Assembly: GCA_016181165.1 (NCBI GenBank) | Contig: JACOZU010000005.1 | Location: forward strand, 1-45,001 | Direction: 5' to 3' | Origin: Candidatus Woesebacteria bacterium | GTDB taxonomy: Bacteria > Patescibacteriota > Microgenomatia > UBA8517 | Length of the DNA stretch: 45,001 bases | Shown: piece after piece, positions 6,752 to 14,023 of the stretch | How positions within the stretch are numbered: position 1 is the first letter of the stretch | Layout of the letters: each line of letters opens with the position of its first letter | Made by a program: the position numbers and the translations under genes | Notes under the pieces: model-generated | What the model was told of the DNA's origin: nothing | The model's database searches: none | Seen by the model: only the letters and a program-made list of their open reading frames with translations

Positions 6752-8161
6752 ATGAATCTTGCACCCCTGATTAAAAAAGATCTCCCCGAACCTCTTTCCT
6801 TAAGAAAGTTAATCGGTCCAAGCTTCATCCTTCTCGGTTTGGGTTTTGGCAGCGGGGAACTAATTCTTTGGCCCTATCTTTCGGCCAATTTCGGAATGGG
6901 AATAATCTGGGGTGCACTTTTGGGAATAACTTTCCAATTTTTTATCAACATGGAAATTGAAAGATACGTTTTGGTAACGGGGGAGACGGTATTCGTGGGT
7001 CTGGCTAGAAAACTTAAGACCCTGGCCCCAGTTTGGTTTATCTTTTCTACCCTAGTTCCTTGGATGTGGCCGGGCATTATTGCCTCTTCGGCCACCCTTT
7101 TGGCTCATCTTTTCGGAATTAAATATACTCCGCTGGTACCCATTGCCCTTTTAATCTTTATCGGTCTTGTCTTGACTCTCGGGCCGGTGGTCTATAAGAC
7201 CCAGGAAGTTTTCCAAAGAACCCTAATCCTTCTTGGAGTTCCTTTCATTTTTGCCCTGGCCTTTATCTTGGCCAAGCCTCCGGATTGGCAAGCTTTAGCC
7301 GAAGGCCTTATCGGCAAAGGTCAGGGTTATTGGTTTTTACCCGCCGGGATTTCTCTGGCAACTTTCCTAGGGGCATTTGCCTATGCCGGGGCCGGGGGAA
7401 ACCTCAATCTGGCCCAAAGTTATTACGTCAAGGAAAAAGGCTACGGGATGGGAAAGTTCTCGGGCAGAATTACCAGCATCTTAACCGGTAAAGAGGAAAA
7501 AATCAGGCTTGAGGGAGTGACTTTTGAACCAACTCCCCAAAACCTGAGCCGCTTCAGGCTTTGGTGGAAAAGAATAAACATTGAACATCTTCTTATTTTC
7601 TGGGCAACCGGGGCCTTCTCGATGATTATGTTAAGTCTTCTTTCGTTTACCACCGTCTTTGGCAATCCCCAAGGAGCCGAAGGAATAATGTTTCTCTTAA
7701 GTGAGGCCGGGGTCATTGCCCAAAGGACCCTTCCGGCTCTCGGCATAATTTTCCTTCTGGTTGCCTCAGCCATGCTTTTTTCGACCCAGTTTTCGGTGCT
7801 GGATGCCACCAGTCGAATCATGTCGGAAAATTTAGCCATTCTTTCTCCGAAATTTTTTAAAATCGAGAAACTGCCCAAGTTTTACTATGCGTTTTTGTGG
7901 ACACAGATACTGGCCGGGACGGTGATTTTTTCTCTGGGAATTACCGAACCTCTAACTCTGATTGTTATCGGCGCTGCCCTTAACGCCATGGCGATGTTCG
8001 TCTATTCCGGCCTAATTCTTGTTCTCAATCACGGTTTGGAGCGGCCTCTCAGGCCTTCGTTGGCCAGAAATCTGGCGGTTGTCGTCGCCTTCCTTTTTTA
8101 CGGAATTTTCAGTCTTTTTACCGTTATCCAAAACTTACCGCGAATTTACGCCCTTTTTTAA
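6752..8161 (+). CDS. Nramp-related membrane transporter
   Basis: This 469-aa protein has about 11 membrane helices and resembles the Nramp (SLC11) superfamily in its LeuT-like N-terminal layout: GPSFILLGLGFGSGE in helix 1 and FLGAFAYAGAGGNLNL mid-chain. The metal-binding DPGN of classical Nramp helix 1 is replaced by GSGE, and helix 6 shows no MPH motif. Manganese or iron transport therefore should not be assumed. The substrate is unknown. The stop overlaps the next ATG (TAATG), so it is co-transcribed with the hydrolase. Confidence 0.75.
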   Translation: MNLAPLIKKDLPEPLSLRKLIGPSFILLGLGFGSGELILWPYLSANFGMGIIWGALLGITFQFFINMEIERYVLVTGETVFVGLARKLKTLAPVWFIFSTLVPWMWPGIIASSATLLAHLFGIKYTPLVPIALLIFIGLVLTLGPVVYKTQEVFQRTLILLGVPFIFALAFILAKPPDWQALAEGLIGKGQGYWFLPAGISLATFLGAFAYAGAGGNLNLAQSYYVKEKGYGMGKFSGRITSILTGKEEKIRLEGVTFEPTPQNLSRFRLWWKRINIEHLLIFWATGAFSMIMLSLLSFTTVFGNPQGAEGIMFLLSEAGVIAQRTLPALGIIFLLVASAMLFSTQFSVLDATSRIMSENLAILSPKFFKIEKLPKFYYAFLWTQILAGTVIFSLGITEPLTLIVIGAALNAMAMFVYSGLILVLNHGLERPLRPSLARNLAVVVAFLFYGIFSLFTVIQNLPRIYALF

Positions 8162-9156
8162 TGAAAAAGCTTTTCTTTCTTCTTTTGGTTTTGTTGACGT
8201 TTCTTACCGGTTGGTCTCTACATTCTTTTTTTAATCCCCGGCAAACCCCGGAAAGCCCCATTTCTCAATTAAAACCCAGGCCTCTTGATCAATACACCAT
8301 CGAAAATTTGGCAAAAGTTTCAATTCCGACAACCAAAATTGAAATCGGGGAGCGGCAAGAGGAAGAGAAAGAATTTAGTTCATATCTTTTTTCAATCAGT
8401 TTTGACCCAACTTTATCCGGCAGAGAAGAAAAAAAGGTAACCGGGCTAATTAATATTCCGGCAGGGGTAGGACCATTTCCTTTGGTTGTCATGTTTAGGG
8501 GCTACGCCGACCAAGAAATCTATAGAACGGGGTTAGGGACCCAAAAGGCGGCTGAATATTTCGCCAGAAACGGCTTTATCAGCCTTGCTCCTGATTTTTT
8601 GGGTTACGGTGGCTCGGATAGCGAGGCGGAAAACATTTTCGAATCGAGATTTCAAACTTATATCACCGCCCTGACACTCCTTGAATCTTTAGAAACAATT
8701 GAGGGCTGGGACAGCCAAAATGTTTTTATTTGGGGGCACTCCAACGGCGGGCAAATTGCGATGAGCCTTCTTGAGATTACCGGTAGAGCTATTCCGACGA
8801 CTCTTTGGGCGCCCGTTTCCAAACCTTTCCCTTATTCCGTTCTTTATTATACGGACGAGTCAGAAGACAGGGGAAAGCTCATTAGACGCGAACTTGCCGA
8901 CTTTGAACAAACCTATGATCCTGACCTTTACGCAATCGACCTTTATTACGAAAGGATAAAGGCGCCGCTGACGGTTCACCAGGGAACGAATGACGATGCC
9001 GTTCCCAGGCAGTGGTCCGACGAGCTAACCAAAAAGCTTAACGAACTTGAAATCGACTTTGATTACTTTGTCTACCCCGGCGCCGACCATAACTTAAATC
9101 CCGCCTGGAACACGGTTGTCGCTCGGGATTTGGCATTTTTTAATAAATACCTTTAA
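8161..9156 (+). CDS. Membrane-anchored alpha/beta hydrolase
   Basis: This 331-aa protein has an N-terminal signal anchor (4-20), so the enzyme should face the outside. The hydrolase core has an oxyanion region (VVMFRGYADQE), nucleophile Ser194 in GHSNGG, an acid at D278/D279 in GTNDDAVP and His310 in PGADHNL. The layout resembles S9 peptidases and dienelactone-hydrolase-type esterases. The true substrate (peptide or ester) cannot be decided. It is coupled to the transporter by a 1-nt overlap. Confidence 0.85.
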   Translation: MKKLFFLLLVLLTFLTGWSLHSFFNPRQTPESPISQLKPRPLDQYTIENLAKVSIPTTKIEIGERQEEEKEFSSYLFSISFDPTLSGREEKKVTGLINIPAGVGPFPLVVMFRGYADQEIYRTGLGTQKAAEYFARNGFISLAPDFLGYGGSDSEAENIFESRFQTYITALTLLESLETIEGWDSQNVFIWGHSNGGQIAMSLLEITGRAIPTTLWAPVSKPFPYSVLYYTDESEDRGKLIRRELADFEQTYDPDLYAIDLYYERIKAPLTVHQGTNDDAVPRQWSDELTKKLNELEIDFDYFVYPGADHNLNPAWNTVVARDLAFFNKYL

Positions 9157-9165
9157 AATCATGGT

Positions 9166-9591
9166 ATGCGCTGGACAGAACGAGATGAAGAACGAATGGA
9201 TTTTATTCTCGAACAAACTAGAAAAGGTAAAACTGCCGATGAAATCGACGAGCTTCGTGCCCGGCAATGGGAGCTCTCGGGGCGAGACCGGGGTATAAGG
9301 TCTGAACAAAGAGTCATCGAAGCCCTAGAACCTCTCGACTTCGTCATGGCCGTGGGAAAGGAGAAAGATGACAAAATGGGCAATGACCTCTGGGTATCCT
9401 TTGATCCTGATTCGGGGCACAGAGACATTCCCTTACAAGTCAAAAGTTCGTGGACTGGTTTTTTTGCCTTTCGCTCCCGCCAGGAAGAAGGAGAAAGAAG
9501 AATTATCATTAAGGTTGGGCCCGGAAGGTCTCCTACGGCTATTCGCAGAGTCTTTTTGGCCCAATTGAAATTCTTCGATGGGTTCATTTAA
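9166..9591 (+). CDS. Putative PD-(D/E)XK nuclease-like protein
   Basis: This 141-aa soluble protein has a charged helical N-terminus (1-45) followed by an alpha-beta core. E47, GND at 72-74, then IPLQVKSS at 88-95 (Gln91, Lys93) has the E...D...QxK spacing of small restriction-endonuclease-fold proteins. The arrangement is suggestive, but the family is not recognised. The ATG at 9166 is used; the nearby ATG at 9161 is out of frame. It lies 9 nt after the hydrolase and may share its transcript. Confidence 0.6.
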   Translation: MRWTERDEERMDFILEQTRKGKTADEIDELRARQWELSGRDRGIRSEQRVIEALEPLDFVMAVGKEKDDKMGNDLWVSFDPDSGHRDIPLQVKSSWTGFFAFRSRQEEGERRIIIKVGPGRSPTAIRRVFLAQLKFFDGFI

Positions 9592-9600
9592 TTCTTGGTC

Positions 9601-9630
9601 TTGACAAATCTCTTCTTGATAGCTCATTAT
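9601..9630 (+). promoter_or_regulatory. Promoter TTGACA-18-CATTAT
   Basis: TTGACA (9601-9606) and CATTAT (9625-9630) lie 8 nt before the ATG at 9639. The predicted transcript is leaderless or nearly so. Confidence 0.55.
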
Positions 9631-9638
9631 TAGAATTG

Positions 9639-9977
9639 ATGAAATTAGTGATCAGGCTGGCGATTAACGTCTTCGCCCTTCTGGTGGTTGAGTATTTGGT
9701 TCCGGGATTTATTCTGTCTGATATCTCGGCCGCGATTGTCGCCGCCGTGGTCATCGGCGTCGTCAACACCTTTATTAGACCCATACTCCAGCTAATTGCT
9801 CTGCCTATTTCTATCGTTACTTTCGGCATCACGGCGTTTTTGATCAACGTCGCCCTTCTTTGGCTGACTTCCAAGTTCGTGCCCGGCTTTGAAATCGCCA
9901 CCTTTACCACCGCCATTATCGCCTCCGTTGTTTTGTCCCTTGTCTCCTGGTTTCTTCACAAACTTGCCTCGGAATAA
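9639..9977 (+). CDS. Phage-holin-4-superfamily membrane protein (YvlD-like)
   Basis: This 112-aa protein is almost entirely hydrophobic with four membrane helices. It has the features of the small Phage_holin_4_2/YvlD family: VVEYLVPGF near the first loop, NTFIRPILQLIALPISIVTFG in the middle, and a repeat of the loop motif as FVPGFEI. The family is chromosomal and widespread, and its name does not imply a prophage. The ATG at 9639 is preferred over the TTG at 9636. No lysis genes are nearby. Confidence 0.8.
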   Translation: MKLVIRLAINVFALLVVEYLVPGFILSDISAAIVAAVVIGVVNTFIRPILQLIALPISIVTFGITAFLINVALLWLTSKFVPGFEIATFTTAIIASVVLSLVSWFLHKLASE

Positions 9978-9992
9978 ATAAGGCGGTAGACT
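9964..9992 (+). promoter_or_regulatory. Promoter TTGCCT-17-TAGACT
   Basis: TTGCCT (9964-9969) lies inside the end of the holin-family gene and TAGACT at 9987-9992. The TTG start codon at 10002 is 9 nt further on, so the mRNA would be almost leaderless. This supports TTG as the start. Confidence 0.5.
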
Positions 9993-10001
9993 TAATTTGG
10001 A

Positions 10002-10685
10002 TTGAAAAAATTCTTCAATATCGGTCTTTCGGCTTTTGCGGTAGTCTTTGCCGTTCCCTCCTTTCTCATTTTAGTTTCCTGGAATGCCCTGCCGGGGGAT
10101 ACCCTTTACGGACTCAAAACGGGCCTCGAAGATATCGCCCTCATTTTAACCATTAGAACCCCCCTGGCTTCGGCTTTTTCTTTAAACTTCACCGAAAGAA
10201 GATTTGCCGAGGCAAATAAACTTCTGGCCAAAAAAGGCTCCACCGTGGGTTATACGCTTTTGGTTGCCGGAGCCAGGGAAACCCAAACCATCATTGTCGA
10301 CCAGAAAGACACTCAAAAGGCCGAGGAACTGATTGCCAACATCGAGGTGTACCAAGCCAGAATTGAAGAAAAGAAACTGGCAATTGCTACTCAACCGACG
10401 GCCATCCTTCCGCCTCAGCAGCCACCGGCAACCGCGCTCCCCACTCCGACCCAAACGGCCCAGCTTGACACGCTAACTCCAGCGACAGCCGTCCAGGTAA
10501 CGGCGCCCATTGCCTCCCCGCCGCCCGCCCCTTCAACCGAGGCCATCATTGAAGACCTTGAAACGGCAAACCAGGAACTGGAAGAAATAAAAGAAGAGAT
10601 AAAAAAACAGCTGCCGCCTTCGGCCTCGGAAAGAGCCAGGAAGGAAAAGGAAGAACACGAAAAGGACAACCCACGCCAGGATTAA
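10002..10685 (+). CDS. DUF5667-like membrane-anchored protein with Pro-rich tail
   Basis: This 227-aa protein starts at TTG 10002. A signal anchor (about 5-28) is followed by the motif PGDTLYGLKTGLEDIAL and an LNFTERRFAEANKLL helix, the hallmark of DUF5667 proteins (often near sigma factors; function unknown). A Pro/Thr/Ala-rich linker (about 125-180) leads to a charged helical tail ending in a Lys/Glu-rich stretch. It is probably an extracytoplasmic surface or regulatory protein. Confidence 0.7.
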   Translation: MKKFFNIGLSAFAVVFAVPSFLILVSWNALPGDTLYGLKTGLEDIALILTIRTPLASAFSLNFTERRFAEANKLLAKKGSTVGYTLLVAGARETQTIIVDQKDTQKAEELIANIEVYQARIEEKKLAIATQPTAILPPQQPPATALPTPTQTAQLDTLTPATAVQVTAPIASPPPAPSTEAIIEDLETANQELEEIKEEIKKQLPPSASERARKEKEEHEKDNPRQD

Positions 10686-10728
10686 CCCTAAGCTAGGCTG
10701 GAAAATCACCTTCCCTTAAGAAGGAAAA

Positions 10729-10986
10729 TTAACGAGGTACTAGAGGACGAGCCTCATTGACATTAATCTTTCGACCTTTAAGGTCCATTCCGTTAACTTT
10801 TTCGACGGCAGCTTTTGCCTCTTTCTCCGTACTCATCTCAACAAAGCCAAAGCCTCGTGAACGACCGGTCATTTTATCGCTAATAACAACAGCATCAACG
10901 ACTGTCCCTGCCTGAGAGAACGCTTCTTTTAAGTCGTCTCCCGTAACGGTATATTCTAGATTTCCTACAAAAAGTTTTGTAGCCAT
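10729..10986 (-). CDS. RNA-binding protein with a single RRM domain
   Basis: This 85-aa protein is one complete RRM: RNP2 is LFVGNL (5-10) and RNP1 is RGFGFVEM (44-51), with the usual beta-alpha-beta order, and almost no extra sequence. Such stand-alone RRM proteins bind single-stranded RNA and are often cold-induced. The gene has a strong Shine-Dalgarno (AAGGAGG, about 10991-11000 on the minus strand) and a 5' leader of about 117 nt. That is unlike most genes here and would suit autoregulation. Confidence 0.95.
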   Translation of the reverse strand: MATKLFVGNLEYTVTGDDLKEAFSQAGTVVDAVVISDKMTGRSRGFGFVEMSTEKEAKAAVEKVNGMDLKGRKINVNEARPLVPR

Positions 10987-11006
10987 ATTTTTTTCCTCCT
11001 TTCTTG

Positions 11007-11138
11007 GCGGTAATCCGCAGTTATTCGCCTATCTAAGATTGTTTCCCGATTGTATTCGGCAAGGAGACCATAAAAGAGGTACTCACTGACCTAATAGAAG
11101 GCACTTGTAAGTATAGAGATAATATTTGCAAATTACAA
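11007..11138 (-). promoter_or_regulatory. Promoter and long leader of the RRM gene
   Basis: On the minus strand TTGTAA (11138-11133), 17 bp and TATACT (11115-11110) form a good promoter, with a predicted start near 11103. The leader ends with a small perfect hairpin (GCGG-ATTA-CCGC, 11018-11007) placed just before the AAGGAGG ribosome binding site. That is a good position for translational control by the RRM protein itself, which is inference. Confidence 0.55.
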
Positions 11139-11159
11139 TCAAGTCTCTAAAATAAAGGT

Positions 11160-11330
11160 ATGAAAAGTTTCATTAAAAAGAAAGTAGGCACGAATTTGGG
11201 CTTTAGGACCCCGGATTTTGTCAAGGGAAGCAAATTTAGCAACAAAGGCTTCCAAGGGAAGTTCACGCGGTCTTCCGCGGTTATTCTTCCCTCGCAGTTT
11301 AAAACCCAGCACAAAGGTGGCGGCTCATAA
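11160..11330 (+). CDS. Small basic protein upstream of trigger factor
   Basis: This 56-aa protein is very rich in Lys, Phe, Gly and Ser (MKSFIKKKVGTNLGF, then alternating KFSNKGF, QGKF and FKTQHKGGGS). It contains no hydrophobic segment. Its TAA overlaps the ATG of the trigger-factor gene by one base, which argues for genuine translation and coupling. Composition suggests a nucleic-acid or ribosome-binding peptide, but no family is recognised. Confidence 0.55.
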   Translation: MKSFIKKKVGTNLGFRTPDFVKGSKFSNKGFQGKFTRSSAVILPSQFKTQHKGGGS

Positions 11331-12208
11331 TGGCCAAAAAAGCGCTCCACATCTCATCCGCCCTGGCAAAAACCCAAGACGGGGGGATTCAAATAACCTT
11401 TACCATTCCTTTTGAACTCGTCTCGGTTGCCCGCGGAGAGGCCCTTACGGAGTATGCCAAGGAGATCGAAGTCCCGGGGTTTAGGAAAGGCAAAGCCCCT
11501 CTTGAGAAAGTCAGAGAAAGGGTTCCGGCCGGCTCCTTAATTGAACATACCTTAAGTCATCTTCTACCCAAGGCTTTGGCCGAGATCATAAATAAGGAAC
11601 GAATTAGGCCGGCAATTTATCCCAAATTCGAGCTAATTAAGGCCGAGGAAGGAGAGGCTTGGGAAGTAAGAGCCGTTACCTGCGAAGTACCGATAGTTAA
11701 CCTGGGAGATTATAAAAGGATTATTTCGGGAGCGCTTAGAGCCAAGTCCATCTGGACGCCGGGAAAAGGAGAAAAGCCCAAAGAGCCTTCAAAGGAAGAA
11801 AAAGAGCAGGAAATAATTCATGCCCTTCTTGAAAGCGTTAAGGTTGAAATTCCCAAGCTTTTAATCGATGAAGAAGTCAACGCCAGGCTTTCCAACTTAC
11901 TCGAAAAAATCGAAAGACTGGGGCTGACCCTTGACGGTTATCTGGCTTCGGTAGGCAAAACCACGGATTCCCTAAGGGGGGAATACGAAATCCAGGCGAA
12001 AAACACAATTGCCTTGGATTTAATTTTAACCACCATCGCCCGGGAGGAAAAAATAGACACCAAAGAGACGGAGGTGGATGCGGCCATCACCGCCGCCAGT
12101 GGCGACCCGAAGGTCGCGGAAAGGCTCAATACTCCGGAACAAAGAAGGCTAGTCAGGGGCGTTCTCGCTAGACGGGCCGCGCTTGACTTGCTTTCGGCCC
12201 TGTTGTAA
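11330..12208 (+). CDS. tig: Trigger-factor-like chaperone lacking the PPIase domain
   Basis: This 292-aa protein compares with about 430 aa for usual trigger factor. The N-terminal ribosome-binding domain is clear (EVPGFRKGKAP at 48-57, the L23-docking signature). Residues about 165-292 are helical and match the C-terminal chaperone arms (EIPKLLIDEEVNARLSNL). The FKBP-type prolyl isomerase domain that normally lies between them is absent, replaced by a short Lys/Glu/Pro linker at about 140-160. It should act co-translationally as a holdase at the ribosome exit. The last codons are part of a 43-bp tandem duplication. Confidence 0.85.
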   Translation: MAKKALHISSALAKTQDGGIQITFTIPFELVSVARGEALTEYAKEIEVPGFRKGKAPLEKVRERVPAGSLIEHTLSHLLPKALAEIINKERIRPAIYPKFELIKAEEGEAWEVRAVTCEVPIVNLGDYKRIISGALRAKSIWTPGKGEKPKEPSKEEKEQEIIHALLESVKVEIPKLLIDEEVNARLSNLLEKIERLGLTLDGYLASVGKTTDSLRGEYEIQAKNTIALDLILTTIAREEKIDTKETEVDAAITAASGDPKVAERLNTPEQRRLVRGVLARRAALDLLSALL

Positions 12209-12263
12209 CATTTCGCTATCCGCGCTTGACTTGCTTTCGGCCCTGTTGTAACATTTCGCTATC
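12178..12263 (+). repeat. Perfect 43-bp tandem duplication
   Basis: Positions 12178-12220 are repeated exactly at 12221-12263. The unit starts in the last codons of the trigger-factor gene, includes its stop, and carries a promoter-like pair TTGACT-17-TAACAT (12183-12211 and 12226-12254). The promoter region upstream of the gene at 12276 is therefore doubled. Confidence 0.95.
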
Positions 12264-12275
12264 AAATGGCAGGCC

Positions 12276-12908
12276 ATGGATAAAGGACAAAAAACAAAGG
12301 CTCAAAAAGTTCTTCGCCAGCAAAATGTCTTGGAATCCCTGAAAGACATCGGCGCGGGAACCACCAAAACACTCAAAAAGGATCTTTTGGCTGAGAGCTC
12401 CCAGGATTTTTTTCGGGAAATACTTGGCACCCGGATAGAGAAGAAATACTCGGGGGAGCTTGCTCCTGGTGAGGCTCTGGAAATTGGTGAGGTTTTCTCG
12501 GGAAAAAGGGAAGGGGACGAAAAACTAAAGGGGCAACTTGCGCTTGAGCGAAACCTGGCCCAGGAAGAAATAAGAAGGGTTGAGGAAAAAGGCAATCAGC
12601 TGAAGCTGCAGCTTCAGGCTCTGATGCAGGAAGTATATGAGCTGGCTCGCTCCACCCAGAATTTGGGAGATGAGGTCGAAGTTGCCACCATGCAGGCTCC
12701 GGCAAATCCCGGGGTTTACCACCTAATTTTCTTTGAAAAACTTTTGGAATTCGTTAAGTCTTTCAGGAAAAAGATTGAGAATGCGGAACTCTGGCTTCAC
12801 TCCTCAAATAAAAGGGCTGAGAAGAAAAACTATTGGGCGATGTACAAGAAAAAGGGCAGCTCCTTCCTTTTGGCTCCAGACCATTACCTTCAGCGCTCGG
12901 CTGGTTAA
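12276..12908 (+). CDS. Conserved hypothetical protein (possibly DUF5660)
   Basis: This 210-aa soluble protein has a long charged helix (about 85-130, EEIRRVEEKGNQLKLQLQALMQEVY) and a C-terminal basic segment ending in KKNYWAMYKKKGSSFLLAPDHYL. It resembles a family restricted to CPR bacteria, perhaps DUF5660; the label is from memory and uncertain. No catalytic motif is visible. It lies just downstream of the duplicated promoter and before two tRNA genes. Confidence 0.6.
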   Translation: MDKGQKTKAQKVLRQQNVLESLKDIGAGTTKTLKKDLLAESSQDFFREILGTRIEKKYSGELAPGEALEIGEVFSGKREGDEKLKGQLALERNLAQEEIRRVEEKGNQLKLQLQALMQEVYELARSTQNLGDEVEVATMQAPANPGVYHLIFFEKLLEFVKSFRKKIENAELWLHSSNKRAEKKNYWAMYKKKGSSFLLAPDHYLQRSAG

Positions 12909-12925
12909 AGCCGGCCTCAATAATG

Positions 12926-12931
12926 TATAAT
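12926..12931 (+). promoter_or_regulatory. -10 box for the tRNA-Val/tRNA-Ala pair
   Basis: A perfect TATAAT lies 11 nt before tRNA-Val. I found no convincing -35. Confidence 0.5.
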
Positions 12932-12942
12932 ATCGATTGCAC

Positions 12943-13019
12943 GATCGGTTAGCTCAGTTGGTTAGAGCGCGTCGTTGACATAGACGAGGTCGCAGGTTCG
13001 AGTCCTGCACCGATCACCA
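12943..13019 (+). tRNA. tRNA-Val (anticodon GAC)
   Basis: The acceptor stem GATCGGT (12943-12949) pairs fully with ACCGATC (13009-13015). The discriminator is A13016 and CCA is encoded at 13017-13019. The D stem is GCTC/GAGC and the T arm is GCAGG-TTCGAGT-CCTGC. The anticodon loop TTGACAT carries GAC at 12977-12979. The last anticodon-stem pair (G12974 with A12982) is a mismatch. Confidence 0.95.
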
Positions 13020-13022
13020 CGG

Positions 13023-13093
13023 GGGCCCGTGGTATACCGGTAACACACGTCTATGGCATAGACGGGTAGGGGGTTCGATTCCCCCCGGGTCCA
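13023..13093 (+). tRNA. tRNA-Ala (anticodon GGC)
   Basis: The acceptor stem GGGCCCG pairs with CGGGTCC and includes the G3:U70 pair that defines alanine identity. The anticodon stem CGTCT/AGACG encloses loop ATGGCAT with GGC at 13055-13057. The T arm is GGGGG/CCCCC around TTCGATT. The D stem has one mismatch. CCA is not encoded, unlike in the tRNA-Val gene 3 nt upstream. Confidence 0.95.
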
Positions 13094-13162
13094 CTCGTTA
13101 AATATCTCGTCCCAATCCTTATCCTCTCTTCCCTCAAAAAAATCTAGTGGTATAATGGTTTA

Positions 13163-13342
13163 TTGTACACGGATTCATCGCTTGGTAAATTAATCGAGAC
13201 TTTCTTCCAAAGGGGCGGGCGGATTGATAAATATTATCTCCGGGATATCAATCGAGGCAAGCGCACCCTGGTTTATTTGCACGGCTGGTTTTCCGGCCAA
13301 AACATCAGGGCGGCGATAATGAAAGCCTTCGGAAAAGTGTAG
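13163..13342 (+). CDS. Truncated alpha/beta-hydrolase-like small ORF
   Basis: A 59-aa ORF begins with TTG at 13163, placed 6 nt after an extended -10 (TGG TATAAT, 13151-13156), the same geometry as other starts in this window. The residues RTLVYLHGWFSGQN (34-47) are the first strand and oxyanion loop of an alpha/beta hydrolase. The ORF ends at 13342 before any nucleophile elbow, so it cannot be an active hydrolase. It is probably a gene remnant whose promoter may now serve the nuclease gene starting at 13351. Confidence 0.45.
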   Translation: MYTDSSLGKLIETFFQRGGRIDKYYLRDINRGKRTLVYLHGWFSGQNIRAAIMKAFGKV

Positions 13343-13350
13343 AATAGACG

Positions 13351-14022
13351 ATGTTCAAACTTTCCCCTTCGGACTTTAAATATTTATATGAGGATTGTAA
13401 GCATTGCTATTACCAGAAAGTTAAGAATGGCATAATCCTTCCTTCCATCGGTATGCCGGGAGTTTTTTCCAAAATGAACTCCCTTCTGCAAAACGCCATT
13501 ATTGGAATGGATTTGAGGGAAATTAACTCCGCCCTCCCAGCCGGGAAAATCGAAGTTAAGGAAGGTTTTTTGAAATCTAAGCCTATCCCTCCTGCCAAAG
13601 ATTGCTATATCTCGGGCAGGTTTGATATCGCGTCGCAACTTAACGACGGAACTTATGCTGTTATTGATTTCAAAATTACGGACCCGACGGAGGATAAAAT
13701 CCAAAAGTTTTTCCATCAGCTCCATGCATATAAATTTGCATTGGAAAATCCTTCTTGGGGCGAGCCGAAAAAGGTAAGCAGGATGGGAATAATCGCCATT
13801 AATCCGGAGGAAATAACCTTCCCGGGGGAAAATGTTAAATTTAGCGCAAAGCCGCAGTGGTTTCCCATAGAAGAAGACATGCAGAGATTTTATGCCTTTA
13901 TCGGGGAAGTCTCTAAACTCCTTGGCGGCCCGCCTCCTGAGCCTGACTCCGACTGCGCCTGGTGCAAATACAGACTTTGTTTTGCCAAGCCCGAAGAGGA
14001 GCAAGAAAAAATCCCCTTTTAG
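13351..14022 (+). CDS. PD-(D/E)XK exonuclease, Cas4/RecB-like, with Fe-S cysteines
   Basis: This 223-aa nuclease has its active site at GRFDIAS (D92), VIDFKIT (D106, K108) and QLHAYKFALE (Q123, Y127), the order of the RecB/Cas4 family. C16/C19 near the N-terminus plus C202, C205 and C210 at the C-terminus match the one-plus-three cysteine layout that holds a 4Fe-4S cluster in Cas4 and AddB. The predicted activity is DNA end resection or single-strand cleavage. No CRISPR array or other cas gene is present, so a general repair role is more likely. Confidence 0.8.
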   Translation: MFKLSPSDFKYLYEDCKHCYYQKVKNGIILPSIGMPGVFSKMNSLLQNAIIGMDLREINSALPAGKIEVKEGFLKSKPIPPAKDCYISGRFDIASQLNDGTYAVIDFKITDPTEDKIQKFFHQLHAYKFALENPSWGEPKKVSRMGIIAINPEEITFPGENVKFSAKPQWFPIEEDMQRFYAFIGEVSKLLGGPPPEPDSDCAWCKYRLCFAKPEEEQEKIPF

Positions 14023-14023
14023 A

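Noticed and set aside
9639..9977. Prophage suggested by a holin-family protein
   Set aside because: The family is a common chromosomal membrane protein. No capsid, tail, integrase or endolysin genes are adjacent.
10686..10728. Bidirectional terminator between the convergent DUF5667-like and RRM genes
   Set aside because: The CCTTC/GAAGG stem is only 5 bp and the flanking A/T runs are short, so support is too weak for a feature.
13351..14022. CRISPR-Cas locus suggested by the Cas4-like nuclease
   Set aside because: No direct-repeat/spacer array and no other cas gene were found anywhere in the window.
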